Part shown: positions 1 to 10,814 of the stretch, in pieces
How positions within the stretch are numbered: the stretch's first letter is position 1
Layout: each line of letters opens with the position of its first letter
Assembly: GCA_022432975.1 (NCBI GenBank)
Contig: CM039512.1
Span: 32,818,037-32,882,036 of the forward strand
Length of the DNA: 64,000 bases
Direction: 5' to 3'
Origin: Begonia masoniana
Lineage: Eukaryota; Streptophyta; Magnoliopsida; Cucurbitales; Begoniaceae
Position numbers and translations under genes: made by a program
The notes under the pieces: model-generated
The model's input: only the letters and a program-made list of their open reading frames with translations
The model's database searches: none
What the model was told of the DNA's origin: nothing

Positions 1-857
1 CCAACTCTTTTACCTAAAGCATGGAAATTAAACAGCATACATCAAAATGTATCCAAGAACTTAAATTCGGAATTCCCTTTCAACTTAGCTACCAAATTAA
101 AAATGTCACATCTTTTGCTACACGTATCTAAATTTTATAATTCTAACGGCTATGGATTGGTTTATTTTCACATGCTCAATCAAATTTATGAAAGAAAACT
201 AACGGACCAAATTTACAGACCTACCAAAACTGTCCTACAATTTTATCACTTTTGTACATTCTTAACCCAATTCATGTTTTCTCCTTTATCTAACCCTACA
301 CAAGCATTATTATCCTTTTAAGCTTTAAAACACTAAGAAGCAAAGAATCTACAACCATTTGTGTATTGCTTTGTTTTAGAGTTTTACAATTATAAACTAA
401 ACTCCACCACTCTATAAAACCCTACTTCCTTTGCCTCTTTAACATATAAGTACTAACCCATTTAAGTAAAACTTTTCTTACCTTGGATTTCTTGAAAGGC
501 AGAAGAGAGCTTGTGGGATTAGGTTTACAGCAAAAAAGGGAGAAGAACTATCGTGAAGAAAGAGTTCCAAATAATGTTCATCTGTTCTCCCAAACATTTT
601 AAAGGATAAGATTAACAAAACTACCCACATAGGTGTCAACTTTTCATTGGAAGCTTCTCTCCTTCACATTTCCTTCCTTTCTCAACATGATTTTCAAACT
701 TCTTTCATCTTCTACAAGGTTTGACTTAATCAAACCTCACTTTCCACTTTCATCTATACTTTTCAACTTCTTGACTTTTCAAACCATCACTTTTATACAC
801 TTTATTTCTTTTAACTTCTTGACTTTTCCAACCCTTAAACCTTTCCTCTTCTTCACT
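1..857 (-). mobile_element. LTR-W, 3' portion (minus strand), cut by LTR-R
   Basis: AT-rich non-coding stretch read as the downstream part of a minus-strand long LTR whose upstream end is at 3829. The link is inferred: removing LTR-R and one copy of its 5-bp duplication joins this segment directly to 3504-3829. On the minus strand a splice-donor-like ccaaggtaag lies at 478-487, a feature also seen in the leaders of other LTRs here. I recognise no protein. The segment continues off the left edge. Confidence 0.4.
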
Positions 858-2261
858 GTTTTTGTAACACCCGAAAAATTTTGACTACATGTTTAGACCT
901 AAGTTAGTGAGGTATGAGAGTGATTTGTGAGGGGTTTAGAAGGGTTTAGAAGGGATAGGATGAGAAGAGAAAATAAAGTGGTTTGACAATTCAAACCAAA
1001 GGGTTTGAAAAGTCAAACAACCAAAAGGATATTTTTCATGCATTAATGGTATGAAAAAGAATAAATAAAATGAATGAAAAGTGGAGAGATGTATGGCATA
1101 ACACGTTGGAAGACGAAGGAGAAAAGGGAGGGTGGATTTGCAATTATAAAAAGTTTGGAGGAGAACTTTTAAAAGAAAGAAAAATGGAGGATTTAAGGGT
1201 TTGGTTTCTTTCTTTTCTTCCATCTTCTTCCCCATGATTTTCTTCCAAGCTTGGCGTCCTCCATAGCTGCTTCTTGCTCTTTCTTTTCTTCAATTTTCCA
1301 AGGTGCTTTCAAGGTAAAATTATGTGGGTTTTCAATTGTATACATTAAGGGTTGGTTTGTTGAAGTTTTTAGGGTGTTTGGTGAGAGTTTGCATAGGGTT
1401 TGGAAACCCTAGTTGATGAAGTCCGAAAATTGAGTGTAGATGTTAGATTTCTTCCCTATTTTGATGTTTTGGTTGTTGGATGACTTAGTTTAGGTAGATT
1501 TGAGGGTTAGATTGAAGATTGGTGAAGTGTTCCACAAAAATGGTTGAAGGACACCTATATACCCGATTCTGTTTTGGCATGTCCGACTTAGACTTTGTGT
1601 TTGGATGGTTGATTTGAGTGATTCAACGGATAGTAGACGTGTGGAGGTTTCCGAGTCGGGTTGGCACGTCGAAATCCGTTGCAAAACGAGGGAGTTATGA
1701 CTGTTTGAAGTTAGACGGTCAATTTTGGAGTAAAGATCGGGTTGGGGTTGTGTTATAGTTCTATTAGTTAGGTTAAGAATTTCCTTAGAGTTTGTAAATT
1801 TCTAAGTTGATTTCTCATCATTTTTAGGTGAATGAACGTGTGATTTTGTTGGACGGAGAGAACGAGAAAGTATCGAGCAGCAACCAGATAAGTAGTGGAT
1901 GAGTGTTTGTTGCCTTCGGGCCTACACCATAGAACGGTAGGGATTGTTTGTTTGTTGGTTGTGTTTTGCTTTGTGTCATGCATTGTGTGTCATGCACCAT
2001 TGTTTTCTAACTGACGAAATCACGTGTTTTGCATGTTTGAGTGGTGAGGATGACGTAATGAAAGATGAGAAAATTGATATGTAACCTGGTCTCGAGTAGA
2101 ATAGTCTCGTGGGCTCGTGGCTCGCTGAGCACCCCGCGAGGTATTGTACTAGAGATGCTATGAAAAAATTTACGTAATGTTTCGTGAGTATGAATATCTC
2201 GATATGCTCGTGCTTGACGGCACAATGAGGATTCTACGATCAATTGGGGGAGATTTGGTTG

Positions 2262-2351
2262 GCCGTCCAGGATTGCGTTGGGACGTGTGCCTCCGGTATA
2301 GCTCCGTGGGTCAAGGCGTGGCCGTCCAGGATTGTGTTGGGACGTGTGCCT
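2262..2351 (+). repeat. 31-bp direct repeat in LTR-R
   Basis: Two copies of a 31-bp sequence starting gccgtccaggattg, at 2262-2292 and 2321-2351, offset by 59 bp with one mismatch (gcgttg/gtgttg). They lie in the leader half of the LTR. Confidence 0.8.
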
Positions 2352-3134
2352 ACTTGATTCACAGGAAAGTGAAAGATAAATGCAACCCGAATGAAAAGAA
2401 AGCAACTGAGTGCGTAGAAACTGCATGTTAGGGTTGAGTCGAGCATATAGTATGTTATTATGCATTTCCCTACTTGCTAAGCATTAGGCTTACGTTTTGT
2501 GTTCTATGGTGTAGGTGACGAGTTCTTTACAGGTGAGATAGATGGGACCGCTGAGGATTAGGCTGCAGTTGGAGGAGTACGGGGTGCGCCAGTGCAGGTT
2601 ATTGTCGGGGCGTCTCGGCTACTGTCTTCCTCGAGTTTGTGGGAGGTTGTTTCTTTTTGGTATGTTGATAGTTGTTGGGTTAAGTTGTTTGAAGTGTGAA
2701 TGTTTATTTTGAGAAAAGTTAGAAGAATTTGGAGGTTTGGTACGTTGTAGTTATAAATGTTATAAATGTTTGCGTTATTATTTTGGGATGTCCGAGAGTT
2801 GGTTGAGTTGATGGATAATAGTCCTACATGGTTGTGGTTTGAAACTATATGTTTTGGTTTTAAACTTTCAGGTTTTGGTTTAAAGAAATTTAGGCGTTAC
2901 GCCGCCCGTTTTGGTTTTAAAATAATTAACGTCGGGTTATGTTTGCTATTTTTGTTATAATTTGTTTTAAGTCGGTTTTCCAAAATTTTTACGGGACATG
3001 AAGTTTTGGGTGTCAGGAGTGTACGGTAAAAATTTCGGGATTTTTGGAGTTGTCGGGCTCGTAGAAAAGTGCCGAAATGTCAGGAAAGTCAAGAAAAGTC
3101 AAAACGGGGTGTTTCGGGACGTTTTTGGTCGAAA

Positions 3135-3275
3135 ATACCCGAGACGGCCCTATCGATCGGGCATGGGTCACGATCGATCGCGTCCGGGGTCAATTTTGGT
3201 GAAAATAGCCCGAGCGGGCCCGATTGATCGGGCCCGAAATGCGACCGAACGCGGTTGGGCGCGCCCAGCAGCTTT
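3135..3275 (+). repeat. GATC palindrome block of LTR-R
   Basis: GC-rich block with tatcgatcgggc, acgatcgatcgcg and gggcccgattgatcgggccc. The last is a near-perfect 20-bp palindrome (9-bp arms). It lies about 220-360 bp before the LTR 3' end, the same relative region that holds palindromic blocks in other LTRs of the window. Confidence 0.7.
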
Positions 3276-3503
3276 AAAAAAAAAATTTTAAAAAAATACT
3301 ATTTCTACTTTGTTTTAACCCGACTTTTTCCGACATATTTTAAACGTATTTTGGCACGTTTTCCAACAAAAATCGAGGGTTCGAAAAACCCGAAAACCGA
3401 GTCGAAAAATTTACGAAAAATCATTTTAAACGTGGTTTAAACACGGGATTGGTTTACAAAGTGACGCACCGGGCCCGGGGTGGGTTCGGGGCGTTACAGT
3501 TTT

Positions 3504-3829
3504 ATTTCCTCTTTTATTTGCAACGTGAATGGTTTTGTAAGTTTAACTTTCAAACTTTACTTTTTAACCATTCCTCTTTTTCTTTCTTCTCTAACATGAA
3601 ATCATCCTCTTTCATTCATTCATCTTTTCAAATCTTCATCCTTTTGCATTTCATTCTTCTTTTCTAACCCAATTAATTAATTAACTTACAATAATTAGAT
3701 TCTCACTCATCTTTTCTAGTAAGCCCTTTCATTTGTTTCTTCTATTATAAAATTCTTAAGTCCATTAACATAGTTAATTTATTGAGTGCTAAAACAATTG
3801 GAGTGTACTATAAATTCTCAAGTGTTACA
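3504..3829 (-). mobile_element. LTR-W, 5' portion (minus strand)
   Basis: AT-rich segment ending agtgttaca at 3829, so on the minus strand it starts TGTAACACTTGAG, a typical LTR start. It interrupts the reverse transcriptase of the neighbouring pol, just after the FIDDI motif. No polypurine tract or primer site flanks it here. The other end is outside the window, so the target duplication (would-be copy cttac, 3830-3834) cannot be checked. Confidence 0.55.
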
Positions 3830-6046
3830 CTTACTCTTCAAATATATGAGAATATCGTCGATGAAAATAATCACGAATTCATAGAATTTCTTGAATACTC
3901 AATTCATTAAATCCATAAAGGTAGCCGGAGCATTACTCAATCCAAATCGCATGACTCGAAATTCATAGTGGCCATATCTTGTCCAAAATGTCGTTTTGGG
4001 TACATCATCATCTTTGATTCTTAGCTGGTGGTAGCTAGATCTAAGATCTATTTTTGAGAAAACTTTAGCACTTTTTAATTGATCAAACAAGTCATCGATT
4101 CTTGGGAGTGGGTGTTTGTTCTTGATAGTGACTTTATTTAATTCCCAATAATCCATGCACATCCTTATAGATCCATCCTTCTTTTTCACGAATAATACAG
4201 GTCCTCCCCATGGCGAAAAGTTTGGTCGAATAATTCCCTTTTCTAGCAACTCGTCTAGTTGGACCTTCAATTCCTTTAATTTGGTTGGCACCATTCTGTA
4301 TGGGGCTTTAGAAATTGGTGACGTTCCAGGTAGAATATCAATGCTGAATTCTATATCTTTAGCGGGTAGCAAACTTGTTAAATCATCTGGAAATACATCG
4401 GGATATTCATGAACTATCAGTGTTTTATCTAGGGTCGTTACTTTCTCACTTTGAGTGCACACAACGCTTGCCAAGAATCCAAAGCATCCAGCGTTTAATA
4501 GCTTTTGTACCCGCAAAAATGATACAACTGAAATTCTTGAACCTTTCTTATTGCCATAAAATAAGAATGGTTCATCTCCTAGCAATTGAAATTTTATGAT
4601 CTTTTTATGACAATCAATAGTTGCATGGTGTCTGGTTAGCCAATCCATGCCAAGAATTACATCGTAATATTGCATTGTCAAAATGGTCAGGTCTGCTTCC
4701 AATCTTCTATCTCCAATATGAACATTGCACCCTCGGATAATAGAGTTAGCGGACATTATAGTACCCTAAGGTGTAGTTATTCCCAATTTATGCTCTAAAG
4801 GCTCTATCATCTTATTTAATATCTTTGAATGCATAAGGGATATAAAAGAATGGGTTGCACCAGAATCAATTAATATAAAAGAAGGTACTTCAGAAATTAG
4901 AAACACACCTGTTATTACAGCTGCATTTCCTTCTACGTCCTCCTTTGTCATGGCATAAACTCAAGCAACTACTTTTGGTTGATCCTGGCCATTTTTGTGG
5001 CAATCTTTGATGAAATGACCAACTTATCCGCACTTGAAACAAGTCATTACTTTAGCTCGACATTCTCTAGTATGTGTTTTCTTGCAAGTGGGACACGTAA
5101 GTATGGTAGGAATAGTTGTTTGGCTCACTGGCTCTGTTTTAATAAATTTGGAGGCTCCACTGGGAGTGTCAGCAGTCATTGGTCGCTTCAATCCAGCCAA
5201 TTGAAATTGTGGTTGTAGCATTTTATTCTTTGTCGATTGTGTTGCATGGCTAAACCTTCTCTGATATTCTTGAGCTTTGGAGATCATTTGCTCCCCAATC
5301 TCCATTTGAAGGGCTTTTTCTACTACTGCAGCAGCAAATGGGGTGTCCCGCGAAGTATGAAGGTTGACATCTTTAAATATCTCCGCCCTTAATCCTTGAA
5401 CAAAACGTTTCACTTTCAAAGCCTCATTGCTGACCATGTGCGGGGCAAAGCGAGAGAGTTGATCAAACTTGTGTACATATTTAGTTACACTTCTAGTTTG
5501 CTTCAAGGACATGAATTCTTCCATCTTTGTGTCTTTCATAGCATCAACAAAGTATTTCTCGTTAAAAAGTTCCTTAAATCGCTGCCAAGTAATAGTCGTA
5601 TCTAGATGCATTATTTTCACTGAGTCCCACCAATATCATGCATCCCTTCTTAACATTGTGGATGAACATGGCAACTTCTGAGTCACCAAAATCTTGGCAT
5701 CCTCGAATATTTCTTCAATTATTTTTATCCAATCCTCAGCAGCTGCCATGTCAGTCAAGTTACCATCAAAGGTTGCAGGATCCAATCCTCGAAACCTCTC
5801 AAGATCAATGTCTATGCGTCGTGGTCTATTCATATTTTGGGCCAGTGCGATTGCTACCTGTGCGCTCGCTGCTTGTGCTCTTGCTGCCTATGTGTTAGCT
5901 TCCTGGGTTGTGGCAGTGGCCGCTTGGGCTGTGACAGCTGCTGTCTGCAATAATTATACAATTTGTCTGGCTTGTCTCTCAATTATATCAATCATTTGAT
6001 CGAGAATAGCATCACGTTTGGTACTATTTCTTCTATGGTTGGCCAT
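3830..6046 (-). pseudogene. Ty3/gypsy gag-pol remnant, family P (gag, protease, partial RT)
   Basis: Minus-strand polyprotein from a Met at 6046, just downstream of a primer site and LTR-P. In order: gag N-terminus (MANHRRN...), capsid (about 5830-5250), zinc knuckle CFKCG-stop-VGHFIKDC (CX2CX4HX4C, near 5030-4985), aspartic protease LIDSGATHSF (near 4870-4840), then RT with [25 protein letters not shown] and catalytic FIDDI (near 3855). Several in-frame stops, one inside the zinc knuckle, make it non-functional. It stops where LTR-W is inserted, so RNase H and integrase are absent. The role would be the structural and replication polyprotein of a chromovirus. Confidence 0.9.
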
Positions 6047-6280
6047 AAGTCTACATCATGGGGATGAGATTTATTTATTCTTCTTTAAAATTTTATTCTA
6101 TTTTGGTAAAAATTGATCATCACTTAAAATTTAAATCAATAAATTCATAGAAATAAATTTCTATCAAAATAAAATAGATAATTAAATATAATAAAATAAA
6201 ATACTTACTTGCTGATCAACAATCTTCCAGATGCATGATGAGCATACAGAGTAGTCTACAGAACCGTTTAAAAACTTAGT
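6047..6280 (-). other. 5' leader between primer site and gag (minus strand)
   Basis: AT-rich untranslated leader of the family P copy. Splice-like signals (minus-strand aagtaag near 6210) suggest the leader may be spliced. Nothing else recognised. Confidence 0.4.
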
Positions 6281-6290
6281 GCTCTGATAC
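6281..6290 (-). promoter_or_regulatory. Primer binding site (tRNA-iMet type)
   Basis: Minus-strand GTATCAGAGC directly after the LTR 3' end. It matches most of TGGTATCAGAGC, complementary to the 3' end of plant initiator-Met tRNA, and fixes the LTR boundary and orientation. Confidence 0.8.
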
Positions 6291-6535
6291 TGTAGCGACC
6301 CTAATCCAGATAGGGCCGCCATGCACTTGCCGTGACATACTCTTAACTTAATCACCATTCGTTGACATAAAATTTTTCGTTTTTCTCCTTAAAACTTTAG
6401 AGAACGGAATTGGACAATCGATCCTCTTCTATCAACATTTAAAGTCTAACTTAAAACGTACGTAAAACGACTCGTTTAGGGTCGGAATGCATCACTTCAA
6501 AACTGAGACCCAAATAAAACATGAAGGACGTGATC

Positions 6536-7105
6536 ATAGGGCCCGCCCAACCTTCGGCGCGTGCGCCCCTCGCATGCCCCCGCGCCTGCCGCTCGCCAAT
6601 GACGCGCACCAAGCACGCCTACTGCGCGCGCACCCTGCACTCCTACTGCGCAGGCACTGCGCCCCACGGCACGGACCACACACACCTACCGCACGCCTAT
6701 GGTGTACACCCTGCACGCCCATGGCGACTGCACCGCGCACACGTCGTGCGTCCACCACGTACATCGTGTGCACCGCGGGCCATACCGCATGCCTGCCGCG
6801 CACATCGCACACCTACCGTGTGGCCACGGCCCGCGCACCCCGCCCACCACGCCACGCCACGTGCCTACCACGCTCTTTACGTGCCTACCGCACTCCTCGC
6901 GCCTATCACACAGCCATGGCACACGCACCGCGCGCACCACGCCACGCCGCGCGCCTCGTGCGCCTACCCTACAGCCACGATACATGCACTGTGCGCACCG
7001 CGCCACGCCGCATGCCTGTCACGCTCCTCGCGCACCTATCGCGCGGCCACGACACACATACCGTGCCACGCCGCGCTCCTGTCGCGCTCCTCGTGTGCCC
7101 TACGG
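6536..7105 (-). repeat. GC-rich degenerate repeat tract in LTR-P
   Basis: About 570 bp rich in variants of cctaccgcgcac and ccacgccacgc, in strong contrast to the AT-rich surroundings. Long frames are open on both strands (for example a 230-residue His/Arg/Pro/Thr-rich frame at 6487-7179), which is typical of GC-rich low complexity rather than coding. The homologous plus-strand LTR at 44342 lacks the tract. Confidence 0.75.
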
Positions 7106-7370
7106 GAGCCGATCGATCAGAACTCTCTCAGGTGCCAGACCACCTCCTTTATAAATTTGGTCGATTGATCGGCCATTGAGCGTCGATCGATCGGCTAGCT
7201 CTCTGTTTTGTGCCTAAAAATCCAGCAACTCAGCCGATCAATCAGTCATTAAGGACCAATCGATCGGCACAAGTTCTGCCGAGCGCCTGGGGAGGGATAT
7301 TTTGCCGATTGATCACGCCCTGCGGTGCCAATCGATCGCGCCCTGCGACGCTGATCGATCAGCTGAGCAG
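7105..7370 (-). repeat. GATC palindrome cluster of LTR-P
   Basis: At least eight variants of (c)cgatcgatcgg in 265 bp: gccgatcgatcag, ggtcgattgatcggcc, gtcgatcgatcggc, gccgatcaatcag, ccaatcgatcggca, gccgattgatcacg, ccaatcgatcgcg, ctgatcgatcagc. Most are self-complementary or nearly so. They are spaced 20-50 bp apart and separated by unrelated sequence. Confidence 0.8.
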
Positions 7371-9305
7371 AGCAGCGCGCATACCACACGCTTTGCTCGC
7401 CCAGCTTGAGCATGCCAGCTATGCACCCAACACACCCTGCTGTGCGCCCAGCACCTCTCTTCCTCCCCTTTTCTCTTTTTTCCTTGCGTTTCTCCAACTT
7501 TTTACCTACAAACATCAACCATATATATAATCCTAAATTTACCCATCTATCTCCACCTAATTTACCACATCCTTACTTGCAATTTTACATAATCTAATCA
7601 TCAAATCCAATATGATACATAACTCATTTCATCAACATCAAACATGCAGCGGAAACCTCGTAACGACATTATTTGGAAAACCCATTCATAAATCCATCCA
7701 AAAGACAATAACTCCAAGCTAACTACTAGTCATCCCAAAAATAGACATTTCTCTACATCTATCCTTAGTACCTTTACCTAATTCACCCAAAAAGGCTCGG
7801 AGCACACCCACGGGTCAAAATAAGTCGTGCCAGCACCACCCACGCCCGCCACGAGCACCGTTCGTCGACCGCCCTATACGTTGACATCAGAAGGAGGTTC
7901 CTCACCTTCGACTTCATCACCTACATCATACGATTGAAACGATAAGCCCTAATGCTTAGGAAGGAGTGCGCTAAACATAAACATATACATGAATGCATGA
8001 TCTTGTAAAAACATGTTCATTTCATTTCTTTAACATTACATAACATGGGAACAAGGGGGATTTACGTAGTAGTAGTCACATGCACCACCACGTCTACCCT
8101 GTAGGCCACATAACTTGCCATGACTTGCCATTTATCGAGCGTTTTGTCTTGCCATGAGTTGCCATATATCATGTCATGTGCCCTACTCACTCACTACCTG
8201 CACTTGACCATTACATACATTACATATTTTTTACTTCTTTTACTTGAAAACATACATGTAAAAACATTTCATATGCCATTGGAGGAAAGCATGATGCGTG
8301 AGAGAATTCCACATAACACATATAACAATCCTCAATGACAATTCAACTGACATTCATAGCTCAATAGAAAATGGAACTCTTAACAATCACATATCGCCCT
8401 ATTGCTACCCAACTCACTCAACCCCAAGCCACACATTACAATCACTAAATCATCACCACAATGTCAGCATCCTAGCATCATTACAATGTAGGGCCTTAAG
8501 GGCCGAAAACCTAACGCACACTTACCTAGCATCCTTAGCAAGCCGAGCACCTCCTTTAAGTTTGGTTCACCTCAGACATTTCACAATTTGTCATTAGAAT
8601 CGATCCTAAACAACCGACTTCTAAAACTAAACTAAACGAAACTCCTAGCTAAGGCAATTTCCTAGAACTTTGGTTTACGTCATTCAGGCATTCCACCGAG
8701 CACCTTGAGCTCACAATTTCTTTGGCCATTCATTAATGGCATTTACATCCTTCAACCACCCAAAATTCAACCAATATTCATTCTTTCTCCTTAACTACCA
8801 ACAATATTCCTAAATTCATCATTAATAACCATTAATATATCAAAATCATCAATTTCTAATACAAACCTAAAATTTCCAAACCCTAACTATTCTCAACCCT
8901 AAATCGACAACATAACATCTAGAATATTTGAACCTTACCTAAGGCTTTGATCTTGGAAGAAATCGGAAGAGGAAATGGCGTCGGAGGAAGATCGTTCAAC
9001 CGTGAAAGAAATCGGCAAAGAGGGAGAAGAGAAAATCGCCAAGGGGAGGGTGTCTGATGAAAAATCGTGAGAAATGAGAAGAGAGGAGAGGTTTTTAAGG
9101 TTTTATTAAATTTAACCACCAAATTACCATTTTGCCCTTCTATCTAATTCTCTATCTATTTTGCTATTTAGCCCGTCGATTAGGATTCTCCGAAATTTTC
9201 TTTTTTCACTAAATCTTTCAAAAATTCTTAGGGTTCTAACAAAACTTTCTGCTCGTGAAACAACCCTAAATTTCTCCGTTCACGAACATAACACTAGAAA
9301 TCAGA

Positions 9306-9914
9306 CTACCAAAAATCTCGGGCATTACATCCTACCCTCCTTAATAGAAATTTTGTCCTCAAAATTGCGTACCTAAACAATTCTAGATATTTTTCCATTA
9401 TGTCCTGTTGACGCTCCCACGTGGCTTCCTCTACGATCACCTTTACTAGAGGGATCGTCTTGTTGCTTAGGACCTTCACTGCCAACTCTAGAATCTGCAC
9501 CGGCTTCTCCTCATAAGTCAAAGTCGACTGAACATCCAGATTCACTGGTTCCACTACATGCGTTGGGTCGCATACGCACTTCTGCAACATTGACATGTGG
9601 AAAACATTATGTACTCCTTCCATGGATGATGGCAACTGTAGCTTGTACGCCGTAACTCCTATTCTTTCTATTATTGGAAACAGTCCAACAAACCATGAAT
9701 TCAACTTCCCTCTTTTACCAAACCGTACGATGCCTTTAAACGGTGAAATCTTTAGAAACACTTCATCCCTTATTGCAAAATCCATATCTCTCCTTCTTCG
9801 ATCTGCATAGCTCTTTTGTCGGCTCTGTGCAGTTTCCATTCTTTGTCTAATTACAACGACCTTCTCAGAATGCTGTCGTAGAATCTCTAGACCAATCAGT
9901 TTTGCTTCTCCCAC
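9306..9914 (-). pseudogene. Family P integrase C-terminus/chromodomain fragment
   Basis: About 200 residues on the minus strand: MGEAKLIGLEIL, SRQKSYADRRRRD, FGKRGKLN, VHNVFHMSML, TYEEKPVQIL, then VKVIVEEATWERQQD. This is the post-catalytic integrase and chromodomain-like tail of a chromovirus. Compared with the copy at 44156 onward, the chromodomain lacks the LWRNHN segment between VKV and VEEATWE. The frame runs through the polypurine tract into the LTR with no stop between. Upstream pol is missing: homology ends at about 9910-9915, where the SINE inverted pair begins. Confidence 0.9.
9330..9347 (-). promoter_or_regulatory. Polypurine tract (minus strand)
   Basis: Minus-strand AAGGAGGGTAGGA immediately before the LTR start TGTAATGCCC, the plus-strand primer site of a Ty3/gypsy element. 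The same tract precedes the P LTR at 44342. Confidence 0.85.
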
Positions 9915-10142
9915 TCATGACCTTCTCCATCCCTAGGTAGGAGTTTTTGCCTTCCTAGTTATTTGAACCCTGGTCTTCAAGGCTTATGACCAAGAGTTCC
10001 CTATCACTGGTACCACTTGAGCTAGTAGCTCAAGTGGTACCAGTGATAGGGAACTCTTGGTCATAAGCCCTGGGGGCCAGGGTTCAAATCACTGGGAAGA
10101 CAAAAACTCCTACCCTAGGGATGGAGAAGGTCATGAGTGGGA
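9909..10142. repeat. 116-bp inverted repeat: two tRNA-like SINE heads, head to head
   Basis: Arms 9909-10024 and 10026-10142 are inverted copies with a few differences, centred on g10025 (gagcta-g-tagctc). Each arm, read outward, holds a pol III A-box-like tagctcaagtgg and, about 55 nt on, a B-box-like ggttcaaat. That spacing is typical of tRNA-derived SINEs. There is no acceptor stem, so neither arm is a tRNA gene. The left arm abuts the truncated integrase fragment and the right arm continues into a SINE-like body. Confidence 0.75.
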
Positions 10143-10212
10143 CCCAACGGCCGATGGCGGTGCGTCTGCAGGCCGGGTCAATCGCAGGGGCTGGGTCTCC
10201 ACATATACCAAC
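10026..10212 (+). mobile_element. tRNA-derived SINE-like element
   Basis: Plus-strand unit with A box (10026-10037), B box (ggttcaaatc, 10081-10090) and an unrelated GC-rich body (10141-10200) ending near LTR-Z at 10213. The body contains gatggcggtgcgtc, also found in the Cassandra LTRs at 19234-20477. No poly-A tail or target duplication could be fixed, so full-length status is uncertain. Confidence 0.6.
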
Positions 10213-10814
10213 TGTAACAATCCCAATTTAAAATCCTCAATTTGAAACCCTAAAATTTTTCTCAAATCGATTTACAAATTAGGTTAAATTGGATCATTAT
10301 AAAATTCTAATTTAATTAATCCAAAATCCTTGAAAATAGTAACTATTAATTATTAAGCGGAAGCTTGAATTGTCTATCAATAAATATTTAAAAAATTAAA
10401 TATTAAACAAACATTAAATAAAAACTTCATTTATAAATTTTAAAAGTAATAACATAATTGATAAAATTCAACAGTTGATGAAATAAATTATTACAGCTGA
10501 AATCAAACTAAGATTAAATGTCACTCAATATAAATTCTCTCTTTAAAATCATAACTTTAATTTGTTATTCAACAACCATATCTTCCTCTGTATATTCGCC
10601 TGCCTCTAGAGGATTCCTTATCAGCGCCATTTCATCTTCTGATAGAAATTCACCTACATCACAAAACTACTGTGTGAGATAAACTCAGTAAGTAAAAACA
10701 CGTGCATGTGACTTTAATTGCATACATTACCCAATTTCATGCTTTAAAAGTTACATACTGGATGGGACTCATTTCCCGATCCTTACCATGCGTTCAGGCT
10801 TTCACAAAACTAGC
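10213..10814 (-). mobile_element. LTR-Z, 3' portion (minus strand)
   Basis: Begins TGTAACAATCCC on the plus strand, the reverse complement of an LTR 3' end. It contains ttcacctacatcac (about 10650), the inverted form of the gatgtaggtga motif in other LTRs. It is cut at 10814/10815 by another LTR. The other part is proposed to be 31717-32764. No primer site lies to the left. Confidence 0.5.

Larger units (their letters stand above)
863..3498 (+). mobile_element. Solo LTR-R (2,636 bp)
   Basis: Starts TGTAACACCCG and ends GGGGCGTTACA, with a perfect 5-bp target duplication gtttt at 858-862 and 3499-3503. There is no primer site or polypurine tract beside it, so the internal region has been lost, as expected after LTR-LTR recombination. 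Terminal sequence and length match Ty3/gypsy chromoviruses with long LTRs. It contains the ctatggtgtaggtgacgag type motif (about 2504-2522) found in several other LTRs here. The short open frames inside it are not convincing genes. Confidence 0.9.
6291..9329 (-). mobile_element. LTR-P shared by two family P internal regions (3,039 bp)
   Basis: On the plus strand it begins TGTAGCGACC and ends GGCATTACA, so the minus-strand LTR is TGTAATGCCC...GGTCGCTACA. On its left is a primer site and gag (it acts as a 5' LTR). On its right is a polypurine tract and a pol end (it acts as a 3' LTR). The first 270 bp are homologous, inverted, to 63440-63721, and its other end to 44342 onward, which ties the three together as family P. 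It carries a GC-rich tract and a GATC palindrome cluster missing from the plus-strand P LTR. Confidence 0.9.

Noticed and set aside
6487..7179. 230-residue His/Arg/Pro-rich protein, plus overlapping frames on both strands
   Set aside because: Open only because of GC-rich low complexity in an LTR; absent from the homologous LTR at 44342-63721.
10026..10100. tRNA gene
   Set aside because: A- and B-box-like motifs are present but there is no acceptor stem or complete cloverleaf; it fits a SINE head.
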